Source: Nitrospirota bacterium (GTDB taxonomy: Bacteria > Nitrospirota > Thermodesulfovibrionia > UBA6902 > JAJYJJ01). Taken from it: a stretch of DNA of 64,000 nt. How positions within the stretch are numbered: position 1 is the stretch's first letter; each line of letters starts with the position of its first letter. Below the pieces are notes generated by a model that searched no databases, was not told where the DNA came from, and worked only from the letters and a program-made list of their open reading frames with translations. A program made the translations under genes and the position numbers. Positions 26,167 to 34,813 of this stretch are shown here, piece after piece. Location: the NCBI GenBank assembly GCA_021789595.1, contig JAJYJJ010000012.1, positions 1 through 64,000 on the forward strand. The letters are read 5' to 3'.

Positions 26167-27210
26167 GTGAAAATGACCATCCGTGAACAGACAGAGGAGA
26201 TAGAGAGGAAGACCCTCCACCCAAAGGCACGGCTCGCCTCTGAGACAAAGGGCAGACTGAGAAAGGAAAAAGAGGAGGAAATAAGAACATGCTTTCAGAG
26301 GGACAGGGACAGGATAATATACTCAAAGGCATTCAGGAGGCTGAAACACAAGACACAGGTCTTCCTTGCGCCAAAAGGTGACCACTACAGGACAAGATTG
26401 ACCCATACCCTTGAGGTATCACAGATTGCAAGGACCATTGCAAGGGCGCTCAGACTGAACGAGGACCTGACAGAGGCCGCAGCCCTGGGTCATGACCTCG
26501 GACACACCCCTTTTGGCCATGCAGGTGAAGAGATACTGAGGGAAATCTACCCCAAGGGGTTTGAGCACTATGAGCAGAGCCTGAGGGTTGTTGATGTCCT
26601 TGAAAGAAATGGTCAGGGCCTGAATCTGACCTATGAAGTAAGGGACGGGATCTTGAAGCACTCGAAGGGAAAGGGCGAGATAATACCAAGGGCAGCACAC
26701 GATAAGGCAGAAACCCTTGAAGGCCAGGCAGTCAGGGTTTCTGATGTAATTGCCTATGTCAATCACGACCTCGATGATGCAATGAGGGCAGGTGTTTTAA
26801 GGAAGTCTGATATTCCCAGGGACCTGCTCAGCATCCTTGGAGATACCCATGCAAAAAGGATAGACACCATGGTAAAGGATGTCATCTACAGCACCATAGC
26901 CATAGACCTGAAATCCATAGATATGAGTCATGATATTGCAGAGGCTGTTTATAGGCTGAGGGATTTCCTGTTCGAAATGGTGTATGAGAGTGATACAACA
27001 AAAGGGGAATTCAAAAAGGCAAAGAAGATATTAAATGACCTCTATGATTATTATCTAAAACATATAGAGGATGTCTTCGTAGAAATACCCAAAGAGGCAA
27101 TAGGCGATAAACACAGGCTTGTATGCGATTTCATAGCAGGCATGACCGACAGATTTGCCCTTATGACCTACGAAAGATTATTCCTTCCTCAGCCCTGGAT
27201 GGTCGTTTAG
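26167..27210 (+). CDS. dgt: dGTPase (deoxyguanosinetriphosphate triphosphohydrolase-like)
   Basis: The protein is an HD-domain triphosphohydrolase: [22 protein letters not shown], then the metal-binding His in [16 protein letters not shown] in [14 protein letters not shown], and the distal Asp in [13 protein letters not shown]. It hydrolyses dGTP or other dNTPs to the nucleoside and triphosphate. I place the start at the GTG (26167), nine bases after AGGGGG; the ATG at 26173 and a TTG at 26158 are alternatives. It is a single-gene unit. Confidence 0.9.
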   Translation: MKMTIREQTEEIERKTLHPKARLASETKGRLRKEKEEEIRTCFQRDRDRIIYSKAFRRLKHKTQVFLAPKGDHYRTRLTHTLEVSQIARTIARALRLNEDLTEAAALGHDLGHTPFGHAGEEILREIYPKGFEHYEQSLRVVDVLERNGQGLNLTYEVRDGILKHSKGKGEIIPRAAHDKAETLEGQAVRVSDVIAYVNHDLDDAMRAGVLRKSDIPRDLLSILGDTHAKRIDTMVKDVIYSTIAIDLKSIDMSHDIAEAVYRLRDFLFEMVYESDTTKGEFKKAKKILNDLYDYYLKHIEDVFVEIPKEAIGDKHRLVCDFIAGMTDRFALMTYERLFLPQPWMVV

Positions 27211-27229
27211 ACGCAGCTTATTCCATATC

Positions 27230-27376
27230 CTATAAATCCTTCATCAAATCAATAACGGCTGCAAGCTGTATCTTGGCTGCCTTGTGAAACCTGTGCCAGT
27301 AGGAATCCATGAATCCTGCCTTCATAACAACCTCATCCCCACTTTTGTCAATGGCATGTGGATGTCGATTATCCCC
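27230..27376 (-). pseudogene. possible C-terminal gene remnant
   Basis: Between dgt and the Usp gene an open frame without a proper start reads GDNRHPHAIDKSGDEVV, KAGFMDSYWHRFHKAAK and IQLAAVIDLMKDL before a stop. The composition is protein-like, with aromatic and charged residues typical of a real C-terminus. An in-frame stop lies immediately upstream. I do not recognise the family. Confidence 0.35.
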
Positions 27377-27418
27377 TTAGTATCCATATTTATATCAGAT
27401 TGAGCAAGGCATAATCTT

Positions 27419-28288
27419 TCAGTTTCTTCTCTCCGTTCTGACAATTAAAACAGGGCATGGTGAACGGCCAATCACTTTTTCAGCAACACTTCCCATTAAA
27501 AACCTGCCCAGCCCGGTCCTTCCGTGGCTTCCCATCACAATTATATCTGTTTTTTGTTCTTTAGCGATGTCTGTTATAACCTTATCTGCCTCTCCCTCCC
27601 GCACAATCCCTTCAGCCTTAATACCCTCAGAGGCAGCCCTCCCACTTACATCTTCAACAATCCCCTTTGACTTTTTAACAAGGGCTTCAACTTCTTCTGG
27701 CGCCTGGGCCATAAACTCATCTGTTACATCAACGACAGAGATAGCCTTGATCTCACCCCCATAATCCTTTGCAAGGTCTATTGCCTTTTCAGCGGCTTTT
27801 TCGCTTGACCTTGAGCCATCTATTGCAAGGAGGATATTCTTATAGCGGACTGTCGTGCCTTCCGGGATTATAAGAACATCTGAATGGCTCTTGTCAATAA
27901 CCTCGGAAGATACGGTCAACAGGGATGATATTAAATCCGTTGCTGTGATGAGCAGGTCAGCATCAGATGTGCTAAGTTCTCTTTCCAGCTCTTCATTTAG
28001 ATACCCGCACTTTATCTTATATCGGATGTCTATGTTGCTTCCTTCATATCTCGTCTTTATGTCTTTTAATTGTTCCTCTGCCTCTTTAATAGCATCCTTT
28101 TTTATTAATCTGATAGCGACACCAACAGCCTCGGATAATCGGGCAGTATCCTTCAGATACCTTTCATCTATTACCCTTAAGATATTTACATGTGATAAAC
28201 CTGCATGCCTGGCAACTACAATAGTGGAACTTACAAGATCATCGGTATTTCTCGAATCGTCTATTACGAGTATGCTTTTTACTTTCAC
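27419..28288 (-). CDS. tandem-domain universal stress protein
   Basis: The 289-residue protein has two Usp domains. The N-terminal one (1-140) starts SILVIDDSRNTDDL and lacks the nucleotide-binding motif. The C-terminal one (about 150-287) starts ILLAIDGSRSSEKAAEKAI and ends with the ATP-binding GSHGRTGLGRFLMGSVAEKV, G-2x-G-9x-G(S/T) type. It is one of three such genes around the Ehr operon. The nearby TauE/SafE gene is upstream, separated by a repeat cluster. Confidence 0.9.
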   Translation of the reverse strand: MKVKSILVIDDSRNTDDLVSSTIVVARHAGLSHVNILRVIDERYLKDTARLSEAVGVAIRLIKKDAIKEAEEQLKDIKTRYEGSNIDIRYKIKCGYLNEELERELSTSDADLLITATDLISSLLTVSSEVIDKSHSDVLIIPEGTTVRYKNILLAIDGSRSSEKAAEKAIDLAKDYGGEIKAISVVDVTDEFMAQAPEEVEALVKKSKGIVEDVSGRAASEGIKAEGIVREGEADKVITDIAKEQKTDIIVMGSHGRTGLGRFLMGSVAEKVIGRSPCPVLIVRTERRN

Positions 28289-28326
28289 AATGGAATTATA
28301 ACATTAAATGAATAGCGAGCGTATTG

Positions 28327-28468
28327 CCCGCAGCTTGCTGCGGGGTATCTGAAAGGTGAATCTTTGTTCTTTATTGTCATTCCCGCTTGTCGGGAATCCT
28401 TCTTAAAGAAAAGATTCTGGACAAGCCAGAATGACAGAAATAAGGTAACCCTGTAGCTTGCTACAGGG
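28327..28468. repeat. cluster of palindromic intergenic repeats
   Basis: Three hairpins lie between the Usp and TauE/SafE genes. CCCGCAGC/GCTGCGGG with a TT loop is at 28327-28344, and the related CCCTGTAGC/GCTACAGGG with a TT loop is at 28449-28468. Between them, 28375-28436 is a 62-base unit with inverted ends TGTCATTC/GAATGACA and inner arms CCCGCTTGTCGGG and CTGGACAAGCCAG, resembling the core repeat at 26003-26077. These look like REP-type or MITE-like dispersed repeats and may act as transcription barriers. Confidence 0.65.
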
Positions 28469-28501
28469 AATCTTCAATCCAGCATCTCGACCCATAGGAG
28501 A

Positions 28502-29278
28502 TTATTCCACAATCACCTTATACCATATCTGAACACTTGTAATAACTATCAGAATCAGTAATGAATACCTTAAGACCAATGCAGGCGTTTTCTTGCTAAC
28601 CATGCTTCCAATCTGTGCGGATGGAATCGAGCTCATAATCAGGGCAGCAGTCAATAACCAATCAACCTGTCCGGTAGCAACCTTACCTATTGCACCCATT
28701 ATCGCGCCTATTAATACAATGCCAAGACTTGTGCCAATAGTAACCCTTATCGGCACCCTTAATATGTATATCATAACAGGGATGAGAACAAACCCACCCC
28801 CTGCACCAACCATACCTGCAAGGGTGCCGATTACAAAGCCTATAGCTATAGAAAAAGGCCTGTTAAATTCTATTGCATCAGGGTCAGACACCTCTTTCAC
28901 CTCAGTCCTCTCAGGCAGGAACATCATAAGTGCTGCTACAACAGCAATCATGCCAAATACCATCATCAGTACCTTATTACTCATGAATTTTGAGATAATA
29001 GAACCAAAGCCTGAACCAAACGCCACAGCAACACCAAGGTTTAACAAAAGCTTCATGCTAACGAATTTATTCCTTCTATGCCTCATCACGCCTGACAGTG
29101 AAGAAAATACTACCTGCATCATTGACAGCCCTGCGACCTCTTTCATTGTCAGTACGCCTATCCCTAAGAGCTTTGGCACAGTAAGCATCAATGGTATCAT
29201 TATCACGGCACCGCCAAGGCCCAGAAATCCTGATAAAAAACCACCGATAAGGCCCAGAATAAAAAGAACTGCAAACAT
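28502..29278 (-). CDS. TauE/SafE family permease
   Basis: The 258-residue protein has eight predicted membrane helices arranged as two repeats, each with the glycine-rich start: GGFLSGFLGLGGAVIMIPLM at residues 12-31 and GTLAGMVGAGGGFVLIPVMI near the middle. TauE/SafE proteins export sulfite, sulfoacetate or related organosulfur anions; other substrates are possible. It is the distal part of the cluster that begins with the 63-residue protein and the tandem Usp. Confidence 0.88.
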   Translation of the reverse strand: MFAVLFILGLIGGFLSGFLGLGGAVIMIPLMLTVPKLLGIGVLTMKEVAGLSMMQVVFSSLSGVMRHRRNKFVSMKLLLNLGVAVAFGSGFGSIISKFMSNKVLMMVFGMIAVVAALMMFLPERTEVKEVSDPDAIEFNRPFSIAIGFVIGTLAGMVGAGGGFVLIPVMIYILRVPIRVTIGTSLGIVLIGAIMGAIGKVATGQVDWLLTAALIMSSIPSAQIGSMVSKKTPALVLRYSLLILIVITSVQIWYKVIVE

Positions 29279-29345
29279 GTTTTAGTTTCCTCCTGTCCCT
29301 TCTTTAAATTTTTTATTACAGACACCTGACATTCAAATCCTCCGT

Positions 29346-29849
29346 CTATGTGGCCTCAGAAACCCTGTTTTTATCGGAAACAACCACGAGAGGGCACCCG
29401 AGCCTGTTTAAAAAACTTGGATATATATCAGAGACATCGCCATCCTTACAATAGACATTCAGGTCATTTGAAAACTCTACTACTACAAAAAGCACATCAG
29501 CATTCTTCCTTGTCCGCTCAAGAACCTCCTCCTTGATACAGCCTTTAACCTTTCTGATCATGCATGGTATATTTTCGTTTTTAAGTTCCATCAAAAGCTG
29601 ATTGATATGATTCCCATCATCCTTAGCAGGCGCATAAAGTATCTCCATAGCCGCATTAAGACGCCTGCAGGCATTCAGAGCGTATCTAAGTGACTCCTTA
29701 TCTGTCTCCTTACCTGTTAAGATAAGCACTATGACTCGGTTTTCACTCAGTATCTCTTTTGCAGCATCAAATTCTCCTGCCTCGGCAAATGCTGTTGCAG
29801 CCGCTATATCTTCCTGATTTTGAAAAAATTTCTTTAATGTCTTCTTCAT
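29346..29849 (-). CDS. 167-residue protein with Usp-like core, paralogue of the 63-residue protein
   Basis: It starts MKKTLKKFFQNQEDIAAATA, then FAEAGEFDAAKEILSEN, and continues with an alpha/beta region (VIVLILTGKETDKESLRYAL, CRRLNAAMEILYAP and ADVLFVVVEFSND) resembling a degenerate Usp/PP-loop fold without nucleotide-binding glycines. The N-terminal 37 residues match the start of the small protein encoded at 30773-30964. It follows the tandem-Usp gene in the same operon. The role is unknown, presumably signalling with the Usp proteins. Confidence 0.65.
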   Translation of the reverse strand: MKKTLKKFFQNQEDIAAATAFAEAGEFDAAKEILSENRVIVLILTGKETDKESLRYALNACRRLNAAMEILYAPAKDDGNHINQLLMELKNENIPCMIRKVKGCIKEEVLERTRKNADVLFVVVEFSNDLNVYCKDGDVSDIYPSFLNRLGCPLVVVSDKNRVSEAT

Positions 29850-29869
29850 GGATTCACCAACACATTAAC

Positions 29870-30712
29870 TCATCTCATCTTAACCACTAAGACCGCACAC
29901 TCTGCAAAACCAATGACCCTTTCCGTCACGCTTCCCATAAGAAGCCTCTCCATGCCTGTGCGGCCATGGCTTCCAACCACTATGATATCTGCATTTCTCT
30001 GTTTTGCAGTATTAACAATCACCTCATAAGGGATCCCCTTTAAAGATAGAGCCTCAACCTTGAGCCCTTCCTTTTCGGCAATCTCCTTTACCGGTCTGAC
30101 ATGCTCCTCTGCCTCGTTAAGCCCTACATCGTTATGAGCAACAGAAATCCCGATAAGGGTTGCCCCAGATCGTTTTGCAATACCGACTGCCTCCAGTACG
30201 GCCTTTTCGCTGTATTTTGAGCCATCTGTAGCTATAAGTATATTCCTGCATTCCACCCTTGCAGCCCTTGGAACAATTAAGACATTGCATGGTGCATGGC
30301 CTATAACCTTCGCTGCAACACTTCCCAGCATAAGCCTTTTCAGCCCTGTCCTGCCGCGTCTGCCCATGATTATCATATCTGCATGTTCTTTAGATGCATC
30401 TTCAACAATATCAGGATATGGGTCTTCTGCCTTATGGCTAATAGCCTCACAATCTACACCTTCTTTTGCAGCCCTTAGTTTTATTGCCTCAAGCTGCTGC
30501 ATTGTTTCTTCTTCTATCTTTGTTGCAAGCCTCGGGGCAAACTCCTCAAGCTCAGGGTTAAACTCTATAACAGAGACTACAAAAAGCTTGCTTCCACATG
30601 TCTTCGCCAGATTAACTGCCTCTCTGACAGCACCTTCGCTGAATTCTGAGCCGTCAGTGGCTAAGAGCAATCTCTCAAGTCTTGCTGTTGGACATACTTT
30701 ACATGCACTCAA
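29870..30712 (-). CDS. tandem-domain universal stress protein
   Basis: The 280-residue protein has two complete Usp domains. Both carry an N-terminal ATDGS motif (LLLATDGSEFSEGAVREA and ILIATDGSKYSEKAVLEA) and both end with the ATP-binding loop (GRRGRTGLKRLMLGSVAAKV and GSHGRTGMERLLMGSVTERV). It opens with SACKVCPTARLERL. It is a close paralogue of the protein encoded at 42555-43391; the two flank the Ehr operon on both sides. The 63-residue gene lies immediately upstream. Confidence 0.92.
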   Translation of the reverse strand: MSACKVCPTARLERLLLATDGSEFSEGAVREAVNLAKTCGSKLFVVSVIEFNPELEEFAPRLATKIEEETMQQLEAIKLRAAKEGVDCEAISHKAEDPYPDIVEDASKEHADMIIMGRRGRTGLKRLMLGSVAAKVIGHAPCNVLIVPRAARVECRNILIATDGSKYSEKAVLEAVGIAKRSGATLIGISVAHNDVGLNEAEEHVRPVKEIAEKEGLKVEALSLKGIPYEVIVNTAKQRNADIIVVGSHGRTGMERLLMGSVTERVIGFAECAVLVVKMR

Positions 30713-30772
30713 ATCAATAACCTCCTAACAAAGCTCCACAAAGGATCTTCGGTTCCTGGGAATCCCGATTTC

Positions 30773-30964
30773 TTATGCCTTTGCACTTCCTGACGCTATT
30801 GTGCTGCCAGTAATTACCTTTTCAGCCTTAGCATCTTTGCAGGCAGGCCTTTCCGTCCCCTTTACGATCTCTATTGCTGTGTCAAACTCTCCTGCTTCGG
30901 CAAATGCCACAGCAACGCTCAGATCCTCCTGCCTTTTAAAGAACCTCTCCAGTGCCTTTTTCAT
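30773..30964 (-). CDS. 63-residue protein, N-terminal paralogue of the 167-residue protein
   Basis: The protein starts MKKALERFFKRQEDLSVAVA and FAEAGEFDTAIEIVKG, nearly the same as the first 37 residues of the protein at 29346-29849, then diverges into a short Ala/Ser-rich end. GTAAGGAGG lies seven bases before the ATG, so it is translated well. It is the first gene of the Usp/TauE operon. It may be a truncated duplicate or a genuine small partner protein. Confidence 0.65.
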   Translation of the reverse strand: MKKALERFFKRQEDLSVAVAFAEAGEFDTAIEIVKGTERPACKDAKAEKVITGSTIASGSAKA

Positions 30965-31189
30965 CGTCCTACCTCCTTACAGTTTTACTAAAACTATAAG
31001 TATCATATTTCGTGCCATGCTGACAGATTTCGTAACTATTTGATTATTCAGTGAAAATATTACTTACTGAAAAATTGTGTATTCCCTTGTTTGTTGCATA
31101 ATGAATCACAGCCTCATATCAGCAGGCAGATACCTCTAAGATAGGGCTTGCACATAGAATCTTACATGTTGCATTACAACCATCTCCTA

Positions 31190-31218
31190 TTGCAATATGC
31201 AATGAATTAAGTTATAAT
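31190..31218 (+). promoter_or_regulatory. promoter and palindromic operator of the histidine kinase gene
   Basis: TTGCAA (31190-31195) and TATAAT (31213-31218) are separated by exactly 17 bases. The start site would fall on or next to the ATG at 31224, giving a leaderless message, and no ribosome binding site is visible. The -35 box is part of a palindrome TTGCA-ATA-TGCAA (31190-31202). A weaker GTTG-N5-CAAC element lies at 31168-31180. The same 13-base palindrome type occurs at 44852-44864. Confidence 0.55.
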
Positions 31219-31223
31219 TAACT

Positions 31224-32762
31224 ATGTTTGGTTTTCAGCCGAGTATCAGACAAAAGATAATATTTGGTTACTATATAATCCTTTTGCTCATAGTCGGTGT
31301 GTCGTTATTCACATCCCTTGAGTTGCGCCTGATTGAAAAACGTGTTATGTCCGGGGAGGCAATATCCGAATTTCTTGATACGGTTCTTGAAATCAGGAGG
31401 TTTGAAAAGAATTATTTTCTCTATCACAGTGTGGATGACTATCAGGAAAGCATAAGATATGTAAATAAAGCCCGTGATTTGTTTGAGAAAAACATAGAAA
31501 CCTTCAAATTGCTTATGAATGCAGAACAACTTGTGCAGCTTCAGGCAAGGTTAAAACAATACAACAATCTGATGTTAGATATAACACCTGCTTACAGCAA
31601 TCAGGACAGGCAGACTTACACTGCCTTAGAAGAGTCCATTAGAAATACAGGGAAAGACCTTGTAACCTATGCAGATGCAATTGAAAAAATAGAGCGCAAG
31701 GATATACAGGAATTGCTTCTTTATCTACAGAAGATCATTGTTATCTCTATCATTGCACTTATCCTTGTAGGGATAATAATCGGAAGGGTATTAACCAAAA
31801 AAATAACAAAGCCTTTGAAATCCTTAGAATCAACAATGAAGGCAATTACCGATGAAAAATTTCAATCAATAGCTATCAACTCCAAAGACAGAGAAATAAT
31901 CTCTCTCAGCAAGGCATTTAACAAGATGCTGACAGAATTAGACCTAAGGCAGAAGCACCTGATACAGTCCGAAAAACTTGCATCACTGGGCACACTTTTA
32001 TCCGGCGTTGCGCATGAACTAAATAACCCGCTATCAAATATCTCCTCTTCATGCCAGATACTCATGGAAGAACTTAAGGAGGCTCAACAATCAAGGACTA
32101 AGGGCAAAGAAGAACCTGTCCCTGGCCGTTTGCCCCCCGACCATAATTTTATGCTGGAAATGCTCTCCCAGATTGATGAGCAGACAGACAGGGCAAGAAA
32201 CATCGTGAGGTCGCTTTTAGAATTCTCCAGGGAAAGAGAATTCAAAAAAGAAGACCTGCCCCTTAAAAAACTCTTTGAAGAAACAATCAGTTTTATCAAG
32301 GGACAGATTCCTACAAAGGTATCTGTTGTTACCGACATCCCTGATGACATTACGATAACTGCTGACAAGCAAAGACTGCAGCAGGCATTCCTGAATCTCA
32401 TTAAAAATGCTGTGGAGGCAATATCAGAAGAGGGAAGCGTTTTTATAACTGCCAGAAAGATTATAGCGGAAAAGACTCTGGACATCGAGCCTGTTTTCCT
32501 TGAATGCCAGAATCTCATACCAAAAAATAGCCGCGGAGATGCAGTTTATATAAGTATCAAGGATACAGGAAGAGGGATTGAGCCTGATATCCTTCAGAAG
32601 ATCTTTGATCCGTTTTTCACGACAAAAGATGTTGGAAAAGGCTCGGGACTGGGTCTGTTTATTGTCCATGAAATCATAGAGGAGCATGACGGATGTATTG
32701 CGGTTGATAGCGAGATTGGAAAGGGAACGACATTTTTGATAAGATTGCCGATAAAGGAGTGA
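31224..32762 (+). CDS. membrane sensor histidine kinase
   Basis: The 512-residue protein has a first membrane helix (residues 12-30, YYIILLLIVGVSLF), a helical periplasmic domain (about 31-170) rich in coiled coil, a second membrane helix (about 173-192), HAMP (about 193-245), HisKA with phospho-acceptor His in LLSGVAHELNNPLSN, and HATPase with N box LNLIKNAVEAI, G1 KDTGRGI and G2 GKGSGLGLFI. It forms a two-component pair with the overlapping NtrC-type regulator gene. The sensory domain resembles four-helix-bundle sensors; the ligand is unknown. The transcript appears leaderless. Confidence 0.92.
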   Translation: MFGFQPSIRQKIIFGYYIILLLIVGVSLFTSLELRLIEKRVMSGEAISEFLDTVLEIRRFEKNYFLYHSVDDYQESIRYVNKARDLFEKNIETFKLLMNAEQLVQLQARLKQYNNLMLDITPAYSNQDRQTYTALEESIRNTGKDLVTYADAIEKIERKDIQELLLYLQKIIVISIIALILVGIIIGRVLTKKITKPLKSLESTMKAITDEKFQSIAINSKDREIISLSKAFNKMLTELDLRQKHLIQSEKLASLGTLLSGVAHELNNPLSNISSSCQILMEELKEAQQSRTKGKEEPVPGRLPPDHNFMLEMLSQIDEQTDRARNIVRSLLEFSREREFKKEDLPLKKLFEETISFIKGQIPTKVSVVTDIPDDITITADKQRLQQAFLNLIKNAVEAISEEGSVFITARKIIAEKTLDIEPVFLECQNLIPKNSRGDAVYISIKDTGRGIEPDILQKIFDPFFTTKDVGKGSGLGLFIVHEIIEEHDGCIAVDSEIGKGTTFLIRLPIKE

Positions 32763-32797
32763 AGCAATGGAGTGGTGGAGTATTGGAGGTAATACAA

Positions 32798-34156
32798 ATG
32801 ACAAACAATGCAAAAATTCTCATCGTTGACGATGAGCGAATCGCTCTTAAAAATTTAGAGCATGTCATGAAGAAAGAGGGCTATGAGGTGGTCGGCACAC
32901 AGAGCGGACCTAACGCACTTAAGCTTCTTGAAGCACAGCAATTTGATGTTGTGCTTACAGATTTAAGGATGGAAAAGGTTGATGGAATACAGATTTTAAA
33001 GAGATGTCGTGATCTGTATCCTGACACAGAGGTTATTATGATAACAGGCTATGCAACACTGCAATCTGCAGTGGAGACCATGAAACATGGTGCCTTTTAT
33101 TACATTGCAAAGCCTTTCAAATTGGATGAGGTTCGAAAGGTTGTCGGAGAGGCTGTTGAAAAAGTCCGGCTAAAGAGGGAAAACAGAGAGCTAAGGGAAC
33201 AGATAGAAAAGTACCAGGGCAAGGTTAAGATCATCACACAGGACACAAATATGCAGAGGCTTCTGGACACAGCAAAACAGATTGCGCCAACGGATTGTAA
33301 TGTCCTCATAAGCGGTGAAAGCGGCACAGGCAAGGAATTGTTTGCAAGGTATATACATTTCAACAGCAAACGTGCAGACGGGCCATTCTTCGCCATAAAT
33401 TGTGGAGCATTTACAGAGGAGCTTTTATCTAATGAACTCTTCGGGCATGAGAAGGGCGCATTCACAGGCGCAACTATGATGAAGAAAGGCTTGATAGAGA
33501 TGGCATCTGGGGGGACTCTATTTTTAGACGAGATAACAGAGATGCCCCCATCCATGCAGGTAAAACTTCTACGGGTAATTCAGGAAAGGGAAGTATTGAG
33601 GCTTGGGGCGACAGAACCTGTTAAGGTAGATGTAAGAATTATAGCCGCAACAAACAGGGACATCCACGATGCAATAAAAAGCGGACACTTCAGACAAGAC
33701 CTGTACTTCAGGTTAAATGTTGTATCATTGTATATTCCTCCACTTTCAGAGAGAAGGGACGACATACCTCTTTTAAGCTACTATTTTTTGAAAAAATATG
33801 CAGCCCTGATGAAAAAGGATGTTATAGAGATATCCCATGATGTAATTGCCTTACTGATGAATTACGACTTCCCCGGGAATGTGAGGGAACTGGAAAACAT
33901 CATAGAAAGGGGCGTTGCCCTCGCCAACGGTAATACCATAGAAGTGGCCCATCTCCCTGAAGACCTGAAGGAATTGAGCATAAAGACATTCAGAAAAAAG
34001 GAAGGCAAGATACCGTCTCTCGAGGAACAGGAAATGACATATATCCAGTGGGTTCTGACGGAGGTAGGAGGCAACAAGAGCCTTGCTTCACAGATACTCG
34101 GTATAGACAGGGTTTCTCTATGGAGGAAGCTGAAGAGATATGGCCTGGAGGAATGA
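32798..34156 (+). CDS. NtrC-family sigma54-dependent response regulator
   Basis: The protein (452 residues from the ATG at 32798) has a receiver domain with phospho-acceptor Asp in FDVVLTDLRM, a central AAA domain with Walker A GESGTGKELFAR, the sigma54-contact loop GAFTGA and Walker B GGTLFLDEI, and a C-terminal Fis-type helix-turn-helix (NKSLASQILGIDRVSLWRKL). I chose this ATG because GGAGGT is seven bases upstream; a longer frame starts at 32759 inside the kinase. It presumably activates sigma54 promoters for the surrounding Usp/Ehr genes, though no good -24/-12 site is obvious. Confidence 0.93.
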   Translation: MTNNAKILIVDDERIALKNLEHVMKKEGYEVVGTQSGPNALKLLEAQQFDVVLTDLRMEKVDGIQILKRCRDLYPDTEVIMITGYATLQSAVETMKHGAFYYIAKPFKLDEVRKVVGEAVEKVRLKRENRELREQIEKYQGKVKIITQDTNMQRLLDTAKQIAPTDCNVLISGESGTGKELFARYIHFNSKRADGPFFAINCGAFTEELLSNELFGHEKGAFTGATMMKKGLIEMASGGTLFLDEITEMPPSMQVKLLRVIQEREVLRLGATEPVKVDVRIIAATNRDIHDAIKSGHFRQDLYFRLNVVSLYIPPLSERRDDIPLLSYYFLKKYAALMKKDVIEISHDVIALLMNYDFPGNVRELENIIERGVALANGNTIEVAHLPEDLKELSIKTFRKKEGKIPSLEEQEMTYIQWVLTEVGGNKSLASQILGIDRVSLWRKLKRYGLEE

Positions 34157-34251
34157 GACAATTAATGAATCTTTACAGAAAGCCATATCCACAACATAGA
34201 GACAACAATAGAAAATAAAGTAACAATGGTATGCAAGGTTATATTAGCGAT

Positions 34252-34773
34252 TCAATGTAATGACTCTATCAATCGCAAGATCCCTGATATTATCTGCATC
34301 GGCGTGGGCGGGCAGCCGGGGATGTAACAATCCACGGGAATTACATTAGCAACACCATTTGCAACAGCATAACTTCCTCTATATATTCCTCCATCAATGG
34401 CACAGTCTCCGCATGCAATAACAAGCCGGGGCTCGGGGATTGCAAGATAGGTCTTTTTGAGGGCAAGCTCCATCTGCCTTGAGACAGGTCCTGTACCAAG
34501 GAGGACATCTGCATGTCTTGGAGAGGCGACAAAATCAATGCCAAATCTCTGGATGTCATAAATCGGGTTTGTAAGGGCAGTGCATTCCCATTCGCATGCA
34601 TTGCATGAGCCTGCATCCACCAGTCTGATCCTCAATGACCTGCAAAATATCCTATCGACACTTTTGTGGAGGTTAACAAAATTCGGCGCCTCAGAAGAAG
34701 GCATTGTTAATAAATCAGGAATGGCTATTGCGTTTTTCCTGCCTGCTAAATTTTTTAATATTTCTTTAATCAT
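34252..34773 (-). CDS. HyfI/NuoB-like iron-sulfur small subunit of Ehr complex
   Basis: The 173-residue protein is the small-subunit homologue of group 4 hydrogenases and complex I NuoB. The ligands of the proximal [4Fe-4S] cluster are all there: GSCNACEWEC, VIACGDCAIDGG and IPGCPPTP. It is shorter than typical NuoB. It is the last gene of the six-gene Ehr operon. With the N2-type cluster kept and the [NiFe] site lost in its partner, electrons would enter or leave by another route; no ferredoxin-type HyfH/NuoI gene is present. Confidence 0.88.
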   Translation of the reverse strand: MIKEILKNLAGRKNAIAIPDLLTMPSSEAPNFVNLHKSVDRIFCRSLRIRLVDAGSCNACEWECTALTNPIYDIQRFGIDFVASPRHADVLLGTGPVSRQMELALKKTYLAIPEPRLVIACGDCAIDGGIYRGSYAVANGVANVIPVDCYIPGCPPTPMQIISGILRLIESLH

Positions 34774-34813
34774 CTTTTTCTCCGACTCGGGCTAAAAACC
34801 TCCCGATGTTCTC

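Noticed and set aside
31000-31020. sigma54 promoter for the 63-residue gene
   Set aside because: TGGCACG fits the -24 box but the -12 position has GA instead of GC.
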